64,000 bases of DNA from UBA2336 sp031395485. Its GTDB lineage: Bacteria; Bacteroidota; Bacteroidia; Cytophagales; Cyclobacteriaceae. Positions 51,448-59,090 of this stretch are shown here, in pieces. The stretch covers positions 62,001 to 126,000 of the forward strand of contig JANNUS010000012.1 of the NCBI GenBank assembly GCA_031395485.1. The letters are read 5' to 3'. The notes below the pieces were generated by a model. That model saw nothing but the letters and a program-made list of their open reading frames with translations, was not told the origin of the DNA and did not search any database. Position 1 is the stretch's first letter. Every line of letters begins with the position of its first letter. A program made the position numbers and the translations under genes.

Positions 51448-53442
51448 ATGACATTCAAAGAACAAATCCTTAAGGGGATACCAGATGAACTTCCGCAAGT
51501 GAAACCTATAGATCTCTCCGTAAGTCACTCCCCAAAGCGAAAGGATATTTTAAACGTAGAGGAAAAAAAGCTTGCTGTACGAAATGCATTGAGATATTTC
51601 CATCCAAAACATCATGAAGTATTAGCATCAGAATTTTATAATGAATTGCAGTGGTACGGACGGATTTACATGTACCGTTTTCGCCCTGAATACTCGATGC
51701 ATGCAAGGCCAATTGAAGAATATCCAGCTATCTGTTTACAGGCCGCAGCTATCATGTTAATGATTCAAAATAATCTTGATGCTGCAGTAGCACAGCATCC
51801 CCATGAATTGATTACGTATGGCGGTAATGGTGCTGTATTTCAAAACTGGGCGCAGTATCTTCTTACCATGAAGTATTTGGCAACAATGTCGGATGAGCAA
51901 ACTCTTCACATGTATTCTGGCCACCCCATGGGATTATTTCCATCATCAAAAGAAGCACCCCGGGTTGTTGTTACAAATGGAATGATGATTCCTAATTATT
52001 CGAAGCAAGATGATTGGGAAAAATATAATGCGCTTGGTGTAACACAATACGGACAGATGACTGCTGGGTCTTACATGTACATTGGCCCGCAAGGGATTGT
52101 GCACGGAACGACCATTACGGTTTTAAATGCCGGAAGAAAAATTTCAAAAAGCGGTGAAGGTTTAGCAGGAAAACTTTTTGTTACATCGGGTTTAGGCGGT
52201 ATGAGTGGTGCGCAACCCAAAGCTGGAAATATTGCTGGCTGTATTACCGTAATAGCGGATGTAAATTCACAGGCAACTAAGAAGCGTCATGAACAAGGTT
52301 GGGTCGATGAAGTAGTAGCAGATCTTACCAAACTGGTTGAACGGGTACGAAAGGCAAAAGCCAGCAAAGAAGTTGTGTCCATTGCTTACCAGGGAAATAT
52401 TGTGGATGTATGGGAAAAATTTGATACGGAAAATATCTACGTTGATCTCGGATCCGATCAAACCTCGCTACACAACCCTTGGGCTGGAGGGTACTATCCA
52501 GCTGGGTTGGATTTTGAAACATCAAATCAAATGATGGCGAACGATCCTGAAAAGTTCAAACTGAAAGTTCAGGAATCATTACGGAGACATGCTGATGCTA
52601 TTAATAGGCATACTGCAAAGGGTACGTATTTTTTCGATTATGGAAATGCTTTTCTATTGGAAGCATCACGTGCAGGCGCTGATGTAATGGCTGATGATGG
52701 AATAAATTTCAGGTATCCATCCTATGTGCAGGATATCATGGGACCCATGTGTTTCGACTATGGGTTCGGTCCGTTTCGTTGGGTGTGCACTTCCGGAAAA
52801 CCTAAGGATTTGGCATTTACAGATAAACTTGCGCAAAATGTTTTAGAAGAAATTTTACTATCTGCTCCTAAAGAAATTCACGGGCAACTTCAAGACAACA
52901 TTGACTGGATAAAACAGGCTGATCAAAATAAATTAGTGGTGGGCTCACAAGCACGTATTTTATATGCCGATGCCGAAGGAAGAATTAAAATTGCTGAAGC
53001 GTTTAATAACGCGGTACGTGAGAAGAAAATTGGCCCTATAGTATTAGGCCGCGATCATCACGATGTATCTGGAACGGACAGTCCGTACAGAGAAACTTCC
53101 AATATTTATGACGGCTCACGCTTCACAGCAGACATGGCCATCCATAATGTAATTGGCGACTCTTTTCGGGGAGCAACGTGGATCTCCATTCACAATGGTG
53201 GTGGGGTGGGATGGGGCGAAGTGATTAATGGCGGGTTTGGCCTGTTGCTCGATGGTAGCCCCGAGACAGACAGAAAACTTAAAAACATGCTTTATTTCGA
53301 TGTAAACAATGGTATTGCCAGAAGAGCGTGGGCAAGAAATGAGAATGCTATAACCGCTATTCAAAAGGAAATAAGGGGAAATCCTTCTATTGAAATAACG
53401 TTGCCAAACATGGTTAACGATAAGGTTTTGAAATTTGTCTGA
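51448..53442 (+). CDS. hutU: Urocanate hydratase, long form
   Basis: A 664-residue urocanase converting urocanate to imidazolone propionate in histidine breakdown, using tightly bound NAD. Motifs are TYGGNGAVFQNW, YGQMTAGSYMYIGPQGIVHG, TSGLGGMSGAQPKAGNIAG (NAD site), GPMCFDYGFGPFRWVCTSG and LGRDHHDVSG. It is about 100 residues longer than the well-known proteobacterial enzymes (about 555). The extra length lies partly at the N-terminus and partly between blocks, which marks a separate Bacteroidota clade. No other hut genes (hutH, hutI, hutG) are in the window; the neighbours are an MBL hydrolase and a patatin. Confidence 0.92.
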   Translation: MTFKEQILKGIPDELPQVKPIDLSVSHSPKRKDILNVEEKKLAVRNALRYFHPKHHEVLASEFYNELQWYGRIYMYRFRPEYSMHARPIEEYPAICLQAAAIMLMIQNNLDAAVAQHPHELITYGGNGAVFQNWAQYLLTMKYLATMSDEQTLHMYSGHPMGLFPSSKEAPRVVVTNGMMIPNYSKQDDWEKYNALGVTQYGQMTAGSYMYIGPQGIVHGTTITVLNAGRKISKSGEGLAGKLFVTSGLGGMSGAQPKAGNIAGCITVIADVNSQATKKRHEQGWVDEVVADLTKLVERVRKAKASKEVVSIAYQGNIVDVWEKFDTENIYVDLGSDQTSLHNPWAGGYYPAGLDFETSNQMMANDPEKFKLKVQESLRRHADAINRHTAKGTYFFDYGNAFLLEASRAGADVMADDGINFRYPSYVQDIMGPMCFDYGFGPFRWVCTSGKPKDLAFTDKLAQNVLEEILLSAPKEIHGQLQDNIDWIKQADQNKLVVGSQARILYADAEGRIKIAEAFNNAVREKKIGPIVLGRDHHDVSGTDSPYRETSNIYDGSRFTADMAIHNVIGDSFRGATWISIHNGGGVGWGEVINGGFGLLLDGSPETDRKLKNMLYFDVNNGIARRAWARNENAITAIQKEIRGNPSIEITLPNMVNDKVLKFV

Positions 53443-53479
53443 TTAGGGTTAACTTTTATTACACAAAACCCTTCTTATC

Positions 53480-54088
53480 ATGAAAAAAATAACAACGACT
53501 GTTCTCGTATGTGTGATTGGGTTATTAAGCCTGTCCACATCTGTTGCTCAAACGCTCTCCAAAGGTTCAATTATTGGTAATGGAACTTTTGATTTTTTTT
53601 CCGGAAAGGAAAAACAAGAATTTGGGTCATCTTCTTCTTTCGAGGATAAGATAACTTCTTTTGGCTTCACACCATGGGCTGGTTACTTTATAACTACCAA
53701 TTTAGGTGTTGGCGCAGGGCTTAATTTTTCTCTATCGTCCGCTAAAGATGATTCGGGCGACAATACCTTTAGCGAAACTCAAATTACATTTGGCCCCGTA
53801 GTTCGATACTATATCACTGAAGGCCCTTTTGTTCAAGGCTATTTTGGCTTTGGTTCACAAAAAACTAAAATAACATCGGGCGGTGTTGATCTGCCGGAAG
53901 CAAAAGAAAGTGTTACTGAGTGGCAGGCTGGTGTTGGGTACTCTATTCGACTTTCTGATACTGTTTTATTAGATCCATTGCTAGGGTACGGTTCATCGGT
54001 ACATGAAAATAAAGATGCAGATAATAAAGTAACTGTTTCGGGATTTTTCATCCGTGTTGGCTTTACTATAATTTTAATAGCTCCGTAG
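53480..54088 (+). CDS. Outer-membrane beta-barrel protein
   Basis: A 202-residue protein with signal peptide MKKITTTVLVCVIGLLSLSTSVAQ followed by alternating amphipathic strands with aromatic girdles (FGFTPWAGYFITTNLGVGAG, FGPVVRYYITEGPFVQGYFG) and an aromatic-poor C-terminus. This is the typical 8-stranded outer-membrane beta-barrel of Bacteroidota. Function unknown. First of four such genes in a row; a terminator follows. Confidence 0.82.
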   Translation: MKKITTTVLVCVIGLLSLSTSVAQTLSKGSIIGNGTFDFFSGKEKQEFGSSSSFEDKITSFGFTPWAGYFITTNLGVGAGLNFSLSSAKDDSGDNTFSETQITFGPVVRYYITEGPFVQGYFGFGSQKTKITSGGVDLPEAKESVTEWQAGVGYSIRLSDTVLLDPLLGYGSSVHENKDADNKVTVSGFFIRVGFTIILIAP

Positions 54089-54112
54089 ATTCTTAATCAG
54101 CAATTTGTATTT

Positions 54113-54135
54113 AGGCCGGCATACCGGCCTTTTTT
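54113..54135 (+). terminator. Terminator after first beta-barrel gene
   Basis: The stem AGGCCGG / CCGGCCT with loop CATA is followed by TTTTT. Confidence 0.85.
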
Positions 54136-54284
54136 ATTTGTAATCTCAGGAAGACTGCGGTTAGTTGATTGCTCATAACACAAATGATTAATCCGTGTTA
54201 CAGGGTAGCCCAAATCAGGGGTTTAGGGTATTTGTTAGTTGCCAAAAAATATGTGATATTGTGCCAAACAAAACCCATTTAATC

Positions 54285-54791
54285 ATGAAAAAAATATTAT
54301 TAACAGTAGCAGCAATTACCTGCATTTCTGTAGCTTCTTTTGCTCAGGGTAGATTTTCAGTTGGTGGCGAACTCGCGCTCCCTTCTGGTGACTGGGCAGA
54401 TTTTGTCGGTATTGGCTTCGGTGGTAGTGTACGGTATGAAAGTCCCATAAATGATAATCTATCCTGGATGGGCACAGCTGGTTACGTAACTTTTGCAGAG
54501 AAGGATAACTCTGGTCTTACATTTTCAATGATCCCAATTCACGGTGGAGTAAAGTACTATTTTACGGAGAGTTTTAGCGGATTTTATGCTGGTGGGGAAA
54601 TAGGTGTTACAATTGCCAAGGCGACTGTTGATATTTCAGGAACATCGGTATCCGCAAGCGATTCGGAAGTAAGTTTTGCTCCATCTGTGGGGTATCATTT
54701 AGGTAGTATTGACCTCTCGGCACGATACCAGATTATCACAGATGCTAATTTTATTGGTGTTAGAATTGCCTACGTTATAGGAGGAAAGTAA
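54285..54791 (+). CDS. Outer-membrane beta-barrel protein
   Basis: A 168-residue beta-barrel protein starting at the ATG at 54285 with signal peptide MKKILLTVAAITCISVASFAQ; an in-frame TTG at 54195 would add 30 residues without a signal and is rejected. Strand patterns such as FGGSVRYESPINDNLSW and GGVKYYFTESFSGFYAGGEIG indicate a small outer-membrane barrel ending in a typical strand (ARYQIITDANFIGVRIAYVI). Function unknown; second of four. Confidence 0.8.
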   Translation: MKKILLTVAAITCISVASFAQGRFSVGGELALPSGDWADFVGIGFGGSVRYESPINDNLSWMGTAGYVTFAEKDNSGLTFSMIPIHGGVKYYFTESFSGFYAGGEIGVTIAKATVDISGTSVSASDSEVSFAPSVGYHLGSIDLSARYQIITDANFIGVRIAYVIGGK

Positions 54792-54817
54792 AAAAAGGAG
54801 AGTATTCTTTTTTAGGA

Positions 54818-54841
54818 AGGCCGACTAATGTCGGCTTTTTT
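54818..54841 (+). terminator. Terminator after second beta-barrel gene
   Basis: The stem GCCGAC / GTCGGC with loop TAAT is followed by TTTTTT. Confidence 0.82.
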
Positions 54842-54901
54842 GATTTACCTTTAATCATATCTAGACTTAATTTTAGTTTTGTGATCAAATTCTAAATTAA
54901 T

Positions 54902-55516
54902 GTGAAAAAGATCCTACTTTCTTTTATAGTTGTTTTTTTTACCGTTGAAGCACTTGGACAAATCACAGGTGGTGTAAAGGGTGGTTTGAATTTCGCCCAG
55001 ATTCATGTTGAAGTTTCAGGTGACTCTGAACTGTCCGATATGTTGGTGGGATTTCAACTTGGTGGATATTTAAACTATCCGCTTTCTGATAAAGTTTCTA
55101 TTCAACCAGAGTTAGTGTTTACAAGGGTGGGTGGTAAGGAATCCATGTACGATCCCGACTTGCAAGAAGATATTACTCTATCTAGTTTAAATGACTATTT
55201 AAGTATTCCCCTGATGTTCAGGTTCAAGGCCGGTGACAAATTTCATATTCTTGCTGGTCCTCAGGTTGGTATTTTAGTAGTGGCGAAAATAAAAGTTGAG
55301 TTACAAGGCATATCCGTTAAGATTGATGCAATGGATGAGTTTAAAACGTTAGACTTTGGCTTGACTGCCGGCTTTGGTTATACCATTAATAAAGTAGGAA
55401 TTGACGCACGCTACAATTTTGGGCTGATCAATATTGCGGAGGGGACAACCGAAGATGGTAAGGCTCAAAATCGTATAATAATGTTTGCAGTTTCATATAA
55501 GTTATTTGAGAAATAA
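54902..55516 (+). CDS. Outer-membrane beta-barrel protein (PorT-like)
   Basis: A 204-residue protein starting at a GTG (54902) with signal peptide KKILLSFIVVFFTVEALGQ. The mature part begins ITGGVKGGLNFAQIH and contains YPLSDKVSIQPELVFTRVGGKE, LSIPLMFRFKAGDKFHILAGPQ and a closing ARYNFGLINIA, the pattern of the PorT/outer-membrane beta-barrel (OMP_b-brl_2) family. It resembles the fourth gene of this group more than the first two. No role in type 9 secretion can be claimed from sequence. Confidence 0.82.
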   Translation: MKKILLSFIVVFFTVEALGQITGGVKGGLNFAQIHVEVSGDSELSDMLVGFQLGGYLNYPLSDKVSIQPELVFTRVGGKESMYDPDLQEDITLSSLNDYLSIPLMFRFKAGDKFHILAGPQVGILVVAKIKVELQGISVKIDAMDEFKTLDFGLTAGFGYTINKVGIDARYNFGLINIAEGTTEDGKAQNRIIMFAVSYKLFEK

Positions 55517-55580
55517 GATAAACACGGACGCATTTTAACATATTTCAGAGTAACATTAATAATTTTATTTCGATGGAGGA

Positions 55581-55612
55581 TTGTTTTGAGAAGCTGTATT
55601 TTGTTACCTTTA
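55581..55612 (+). promoter_or_regulatory. Putative promoter for fourth beta-barrel gene
   Basis: TTG at 55581-55583 and TACCTTTA at 55605-55612, 21 bases apart, approximate the Bacteroidota -33/-7 boxes, 22 bases upstream of the ATG. Confidence 0.5.
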
Positions 55613-55634
55613 AATTCTAAAAAATTTAATTTTT

Positions 55635-56186
55635 ATGAAAAGAATCTTAATTGTACTTCTATTGTCAACAGTAACGATTAGTTCGTATGCTCAGGTGCAG
55701 GTTGCCCTTGGGTTGAAGGGCGGTGCAAATATTTCTAAGTTCGATGATGCATCAGCTGATAACTTTACCAGTTTTCACGGTGGTGCGTTTGCACTTTTTA
55801 AGCTTACAAAAATTGGTATTCAACCAGAACTTATTTATTCCCTTCAGGGTTCAAAATTTGGCCCCGATGATTTTAAAACTAGCTATGTGAACATTCCCGT
55901 TATGCTTAAGTTGTACTTAGTTGCTGGTCTTAATGTTCAGGCTGGTCCACAGTTTGGATTTTTAAATTCAGCGAAACTGGATGGAGCTAATGTAAAGAGC
56001 TCACTTAAATCTTCGGATATGAGTATTAATTTTGGATTAGGTTGGGATCTTCCATTTGGCGTGACAGTCGATGCCCGTTATAACCTAGGACTATCTGACA
56101 TCTCGGATGACCCGAGCCTTGATGCCCTAAAGAGCAGAGTTATTCAACTCTCTGTCGGCTATAAAATTTTAAAGTTCGGCAACTAG
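55635..56186 (+). CDS. Outer-membrane beta-barrel protein (PorT-like)
   Basis: A 183-residue protein with signal peptide MKRILIVLLLSTVTISSYAQ and barrel strands GLKGGANISKFDD, GIQPELIYSLQGSKFG, YVNIPVMLKLYLVAGLNVQAG and DARYNLGLSDIS. It aligns by pattern with the preceding gene (same GLKGGAN / IQPEL / IPVMLK / GPQFG order), suggesting a tandem paralogue pair. Function unknown. Confidence 0.83.
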   Translation: MKRILIVLLLSTVTISSYAQVQVALGLKGGANISKFDDASADNFTSFHGGAFALFKLTKIGIQPELIYSLQGSKFGPDDFKTSYVNIPVMLKLYLVAGLNVQAGPQFGFLNSAKLDGANVKSSLKSSDMSINFGLGWDLPFGVTVDARYNLGLSDISDDPSLDALKSRVIQLSVGYKILKFGN

Positions 56187-56210
56187 TTTTTTAATTAATT
56201 GGTTCATATA

Positions 56211-56250
56211 AAAATGTCCTGCACTTCAATGTGTAGGACATTTTTATTTT
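56211..56250. terminator. Bidirectional terminator between beta-barrel gene and tyrS
   Basis: The stem AAAATGTCCT / AGGACATTTT with a 14-base loop has T-runs on both strands; the flanking genes converge. Confidence 0.82.
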
Positions 56251-57541
56251 ACGACCCAACTACTATTAAATAGTAATTCTTCTTTCCCTTTTGTGCCAAT
56301 AAGTATTTGTTATGGAGTAATGCAAAGGTTGGTTTCGTACTACCATCTTCAACCTTAACTTTATTAATACTCACACCACCGCCTTGTATCATTTTACGCG
56401 CTTCACCTTTCGATTGAAAAATAATGGTCCCCGTTGCGTCAGAAAGTAAATCAATAGTACTAACACAGGCATTGAGTGAGTTGAGTGTAATTGTAGCCTG
56501 CGGAACGCCTTCTAAAATGCTTAACAGTGTTTCTTCATCCAGGCTTTCGAGATCATGTGTAGTAGAGTTACCAAATAAAATCGATGATGCACTAACAGCC
56601 GTTTTAAAATCATTTTCAGAATGAACTCGGATCGTAATGTCTTTTGATAATACCTGCTGCAATTTGCGAAGATGTGGAGTCGCCTTATGCTCATTTATAA
56701 GTTCGATAATTTCATTCTCCTGAAGCAACGTGAATATTCTAATATAGTTAGCGGCATCCTCATCGGAAGCATTAAGCCAAAATTGGTAAAATTTATAGGG
56801 TGAAGTTTTTTGCGGGTCAAGCCAAATGTTTCCTGTTTCGGTTTTTCCAAACTTGGTTCCATCAGATTTGGTAATCAGTTTACATGTAAGGGCAAACGCT
56901 TCGCCTCGTAATTTTTTCCGTATCAGCTCATTTCCAGCAGTAATGTTTCCCCATTGATCGGAGCCCCCCATTTGAAGCTTGCAATTTTTATGTTCATACA
57001 AATGCATAAAGTCGTAAGCCTGCATCAGTATGTAGTTAAATTCTGTAAACGAAAGTTCACCCGCTTGCGCCAGGCGTTCTTTTACAAAGCCCTTGCTCAA
57101 TAAATAGTTTACGGTAAGATATTTTCCTGCTTCCCGCAAAAATGTGATCATTTGAAGGCCACTAAACCAATCGTTATTATTAACCAGCTGGGCTGGGTTT
57201 CCTGAGCGGCCAAAATCAAGGAACTTCGAAAGTTGAGCCTTAATACAATCGGCATTATGTTGAATATCATCAATAGAGAGCAGTTTTCTCTCTTCCTTTT
57301 TCCCAGACGGGTCACCGATCATACCGGTTGCTCCACCTACAAGCGCTATTGGCCTGTGTCCGCATTGCTGAAAGTGCACGAGCGTCATAATCTGGGCGAG
57401 ACTTCCAATATGCAACGAATCGGCTGTTGGATCAAAACCAATATACCCCGTTGTACTCTCCTTGTTTAGTTGTTCCTCGGTTCCCGGCATTACGTCATGT
57501 AACATTCCGCGCCACCTGAGTTCTTCTACAAAATTCTTCAT
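56249..57541 (-). CDS. tyrS: Tyrosyl-tRNA synthetase
   Basis: A class I aminoacyl-tRNA synthetase (430 residues from the ATG at 57539-57541) that charges tRNA-Tyr. It shows GFDPTADSLHIGSLAQIM with the HIGH-like HIGS, GGATGMIGDPSGK, the tyrosine-binding QAYDFMHLYEH and QMGGSDQWGNI, the KMSKS-like KFGKTE, and a C-terminal S4 RNA-binding domain (ARKMIQGGGVSINKVKV). Length is normal. A TTG two codons upstream (57547) is a less likely start. Confidence 0.97.
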   Translation of the reverse strand: MKNFVEELRWRGMLHDVMPGTEEQLNKESTTGYIGFDPTADSLHIGSLAQIMTLVHFQQCGHRPIALVGGATGMIGDPSGKKEERKLLSIDDIQHNADCIKAQLSKFLDFGRSGNPAQLVNNNDWFSGLQMITFLREAGKYLTVNYLLSKGFVKERLAQAGELSFTEFNYILMQAYDFMHLYEHKNCKLQMGGSDQWGNITAGNELIRKKLRGEAFALTCKLITKSDGTKFGKTETGNIWLDPQKTSPYKFYQFWLNASDEDAANYIRIFTLLQENEIIELINEHKATPHLRKLQQVLSKDITIRVHSENDFKTAVSASSILFGNSTTHDLESLDEETLLSILEGVPQATITLNSLNACVSTIDLLSDATGTIIFQSKGEARKMIQGGGVSINKVKVEDGSTKPTFALLHNKYLLAQKGKKNYYLIVVGS

Positions 57542-57738
57542 GACCAAGTCTAAAACGCAAATATAGAAAGGGAATTCTTACTCCAAAGCACACAGGCTGC
57601 TTTCCATTAGATCATCGGTAGGTAGTAAACTTTAAGCTTTGACTAAATCACGGAGAGGTTCTCAAACATCAAACGAGGGCTTTAATTTTTTTATATCATT
57701 GTTTCAATTTTCTTTACATAAAAGAATCACTTGCTTGT

Positions 57739-58209
57739 ATGAAACAACCCGATGCCCTTAATTTAGTTGCCGACTTTCACAGAACGTTCAAACATCCAAT
57801 TCTTGATACACCGGTTATCCCTGGAGATGACAGGTGTAAACTTCGGGTAGCCCTGATTGCTGAAGAGCTAAAGGAGCTCGAGGTGGCTATTCTTGAAAAG
57901 GACATTGTAGAGGTCGCAGATGCTCTGTGCGATATTCAATATGTTCTCTCAGGGGCTATTCTTGAATTCGGCCTTGCGGATAAATTCAAAGATCTATTTG
58001 AAGAGGTACAGCGCTCAAACATGAGTAAGGCGTGCGGCACGGAAGAAGAAGCAAATGCCACTCTTGAGTTTTATAAAAAGAAAGATGGGACGGAATGCTA
58101 TTACAAAGAAGAAGCAGGAAAATGGCTGGTGTACCGGAAATCCGATAATAAGACCATTAAGTCTATCAATTACTCGCCAACGAACCTTGAGAAAATCCTT
58201 AACGGATAA
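57739..58209 (+). CDS. MazG-like (phosphoribosyl-ATP pyrophosphohydrolase-type) protein
   Basis: A 156-residue all-helical protein of the MazG/PRA-PH-like superfamily that hydrolyses nucleotide triphosphates or similar compounds to monophosphates. The metal-binding pattern is visible as EELKELEVAI and, one helix later, DIVEVADALCDIQYVL (E..D); the N-terminus begins with the VADFHRTFKHP helix seen in the family. The C-terminal 50 residues (YYKEEAGKWLVYRKSDNKTIKS) form a beta segment typical of this group. The exact substrate is unknown. Confidence 0.82.
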   Translation: MKQPDALNLVADFHRTFKHPILDTPVIPGDDRCKLRVALIAEELKELEVAILEKDIVEVADALCDIQYVLSGAILEFGLADKFKDLFEEVQRSNMSKACGTEEEANATLEFYKKKDGTECYYKEEAGKWLVYRKSDNKTIKSINYSPTNLEKILNG

Positions 58210-58220
58210 CTGAGCTTAGC

Positions 58221-58448
58221 TTAAATGTAAAACTCAATTTGGAAGTCGGTCTCATTTGCTTGAATCTGAATAGGTTTTACGGCAATCATTTGTACTGAGT
58301 TATAGGCTTTAATAAACTCAGTTCGGCTAATGCGTAGCTTACTTTGGCCTGGCCGTATTTTATGATACTGCATCCTACCCGATTTATTAGCCATAGCACT
58401 ATACACCACGTCATACTTAATAGGAATGGGGGAGGGGATATACCGCAT
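58221..58448 (-). CDS. Small protein of unknown function (second gene of unknown pair)
   Basis: A 75-residue basic protein starting at the ATG complementary to 58446-58448, directly abutting the stop codon of the upstream gene (TAAATG), so translation is probably coupled. The sequence has beta-type segments (IPIKYDVVYSAMA, SKLRISRTEF, MIAVKPIQIQ) and no signal peptide or membrane segment. I recognise no family. Together with the 81-residue gene it forms a compact two-gene unit. Confidence 0.55.
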   Translation of the reverse strand: MRYIPSPIPIKYDVVYSAMANKSGRMQYHKIRPGQSKLRISRTEFIKAYNSVQMIAVKPIQIQANETDFQIEFYI

Positions 58449-58697
58449 TTAGTGGTATGTGTTTATGAATTCAAGGTGAATCATTTGATTTTGCTTCGCA
58501 TTATACTGAGCTAAAAGCCCGTATGCCCAACTAGGCACATAATTAAATTGATGCTGGTACTCTTCAATTTTAGAGCAAAGTTCCTTCACATAGAATCGTA
58601 TCTGATCAAGGTTTTTACACTCTGAAGGCCTTTCAAAGTTTCTAGAAGTGAACGATTTCAGCTCCGTTTCTAGTTTTTTACGTTCGTAGTCATTCAT
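58449..58697 (-). CDS. Small helical protein of unknown function (first gene of unknown pair)
   Basis: Starting at the ATG complementary to 58695-58697 it encodes 82 residues: charged helices (YERKKLETELKSFTS, LDQIRFYVKELCSKIEEYQHQF) and a C-terminal SWAYGLLAQYNAKQN segment. A longer reading from upstream (to 58772) is open but would run through a 13-bp-arm palindrome that covers the ATG. The palindrome looks like an operator or start-sequestering hairpin. No family is recognised; the two-gene layout is reminiscent of regulatory pairs such as toxin-antitoxin units but nothing proves it. Confidence 0.55.
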   Translation of the reverse strand: MNDYERKKLETELKSFTSRNFERPSECKNLDQIRFYVKELCSKIEEYQHQFNYVPSWAYGLLAQYNAKQNQMIHLEFINTYH

Positions 58698-58726
58698 ATC
58701 ATTGTGTATTAGTACACAATGATATG
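58695..58726. promoter_or_regulatory. Palindrome at the start of the two-gene unit
   Basis: The perfect inverted repeat CATATCATTGTGT - ATTAGT - ACACAATGATATG has 13-bp arms and a 6-base loop. Its left edge is the start codon of the minus-strand gene. It could be a repressor operator or, in the mRNA, a hairpin hiding the start codon. There is no T-run, so it is not a terminator. Confidence 0.65.
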
Positions 58727-58861
58727 AATAAATATGCAATTGAAGCAATTTTATTTGTGAAATATTGCACAATTATTTTTAACACAACGAATTGATAGAG
58801 GATAAACCTGTCACATACTTACAGAGTGTTAATTAATTGTAGATGAAACCTTTATAATAAT

Positions 58862-59011
58862 CTACTCATCTAAAGAGTTAACAGTAACCCAGTAGCGGAA
58901 AGCCACGACTAGTTTTGCGCCTGTGCTTAAACGTGTGATATCGCGCTGGCTGTAACGAGGAAGTATAACTTTATTGATCGTTGCTAAAAGCTTGAAAACA
59001 TATTTTTTCAC
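58862..59011 (-). CDS. Conserved 49-residue small protein
   Basis: A GTG-started minus-strand frame (start 59009-59011, TAG at 58862-58864) encodes KKYVFKLLATINKVILPRYS and then RDITRLSTGAKLVVAFRYWV, ending in NSLDE. The pattern KLLAxINKxILPxYxxxDxxxL...AFRYWVTxNSLD matches, from memory, a short conserved Bacteroidota protein that databases sometimes label SsrA-binding protein, although it lacks SmpB's domain. It is basic and helical with no signal peptide. It is divergent from the membrane zinc-ribbon gene. Its short length means most gene callers skip it. The label is unverified; the coding character is strong. Confidence 0.7.
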   Translation of the reverse strand: MKKYVFKLLATINKVILPRYSQRDITRLSTGAKLVVAFRYWVTVNSLDE

Positions 59012-59090
59012 GGCTCATTTTTTAAATGGAACAACACAGTATGTATTAATTATTATCTTTAAAACTTACTAAAAATAGTATAATAAAACT

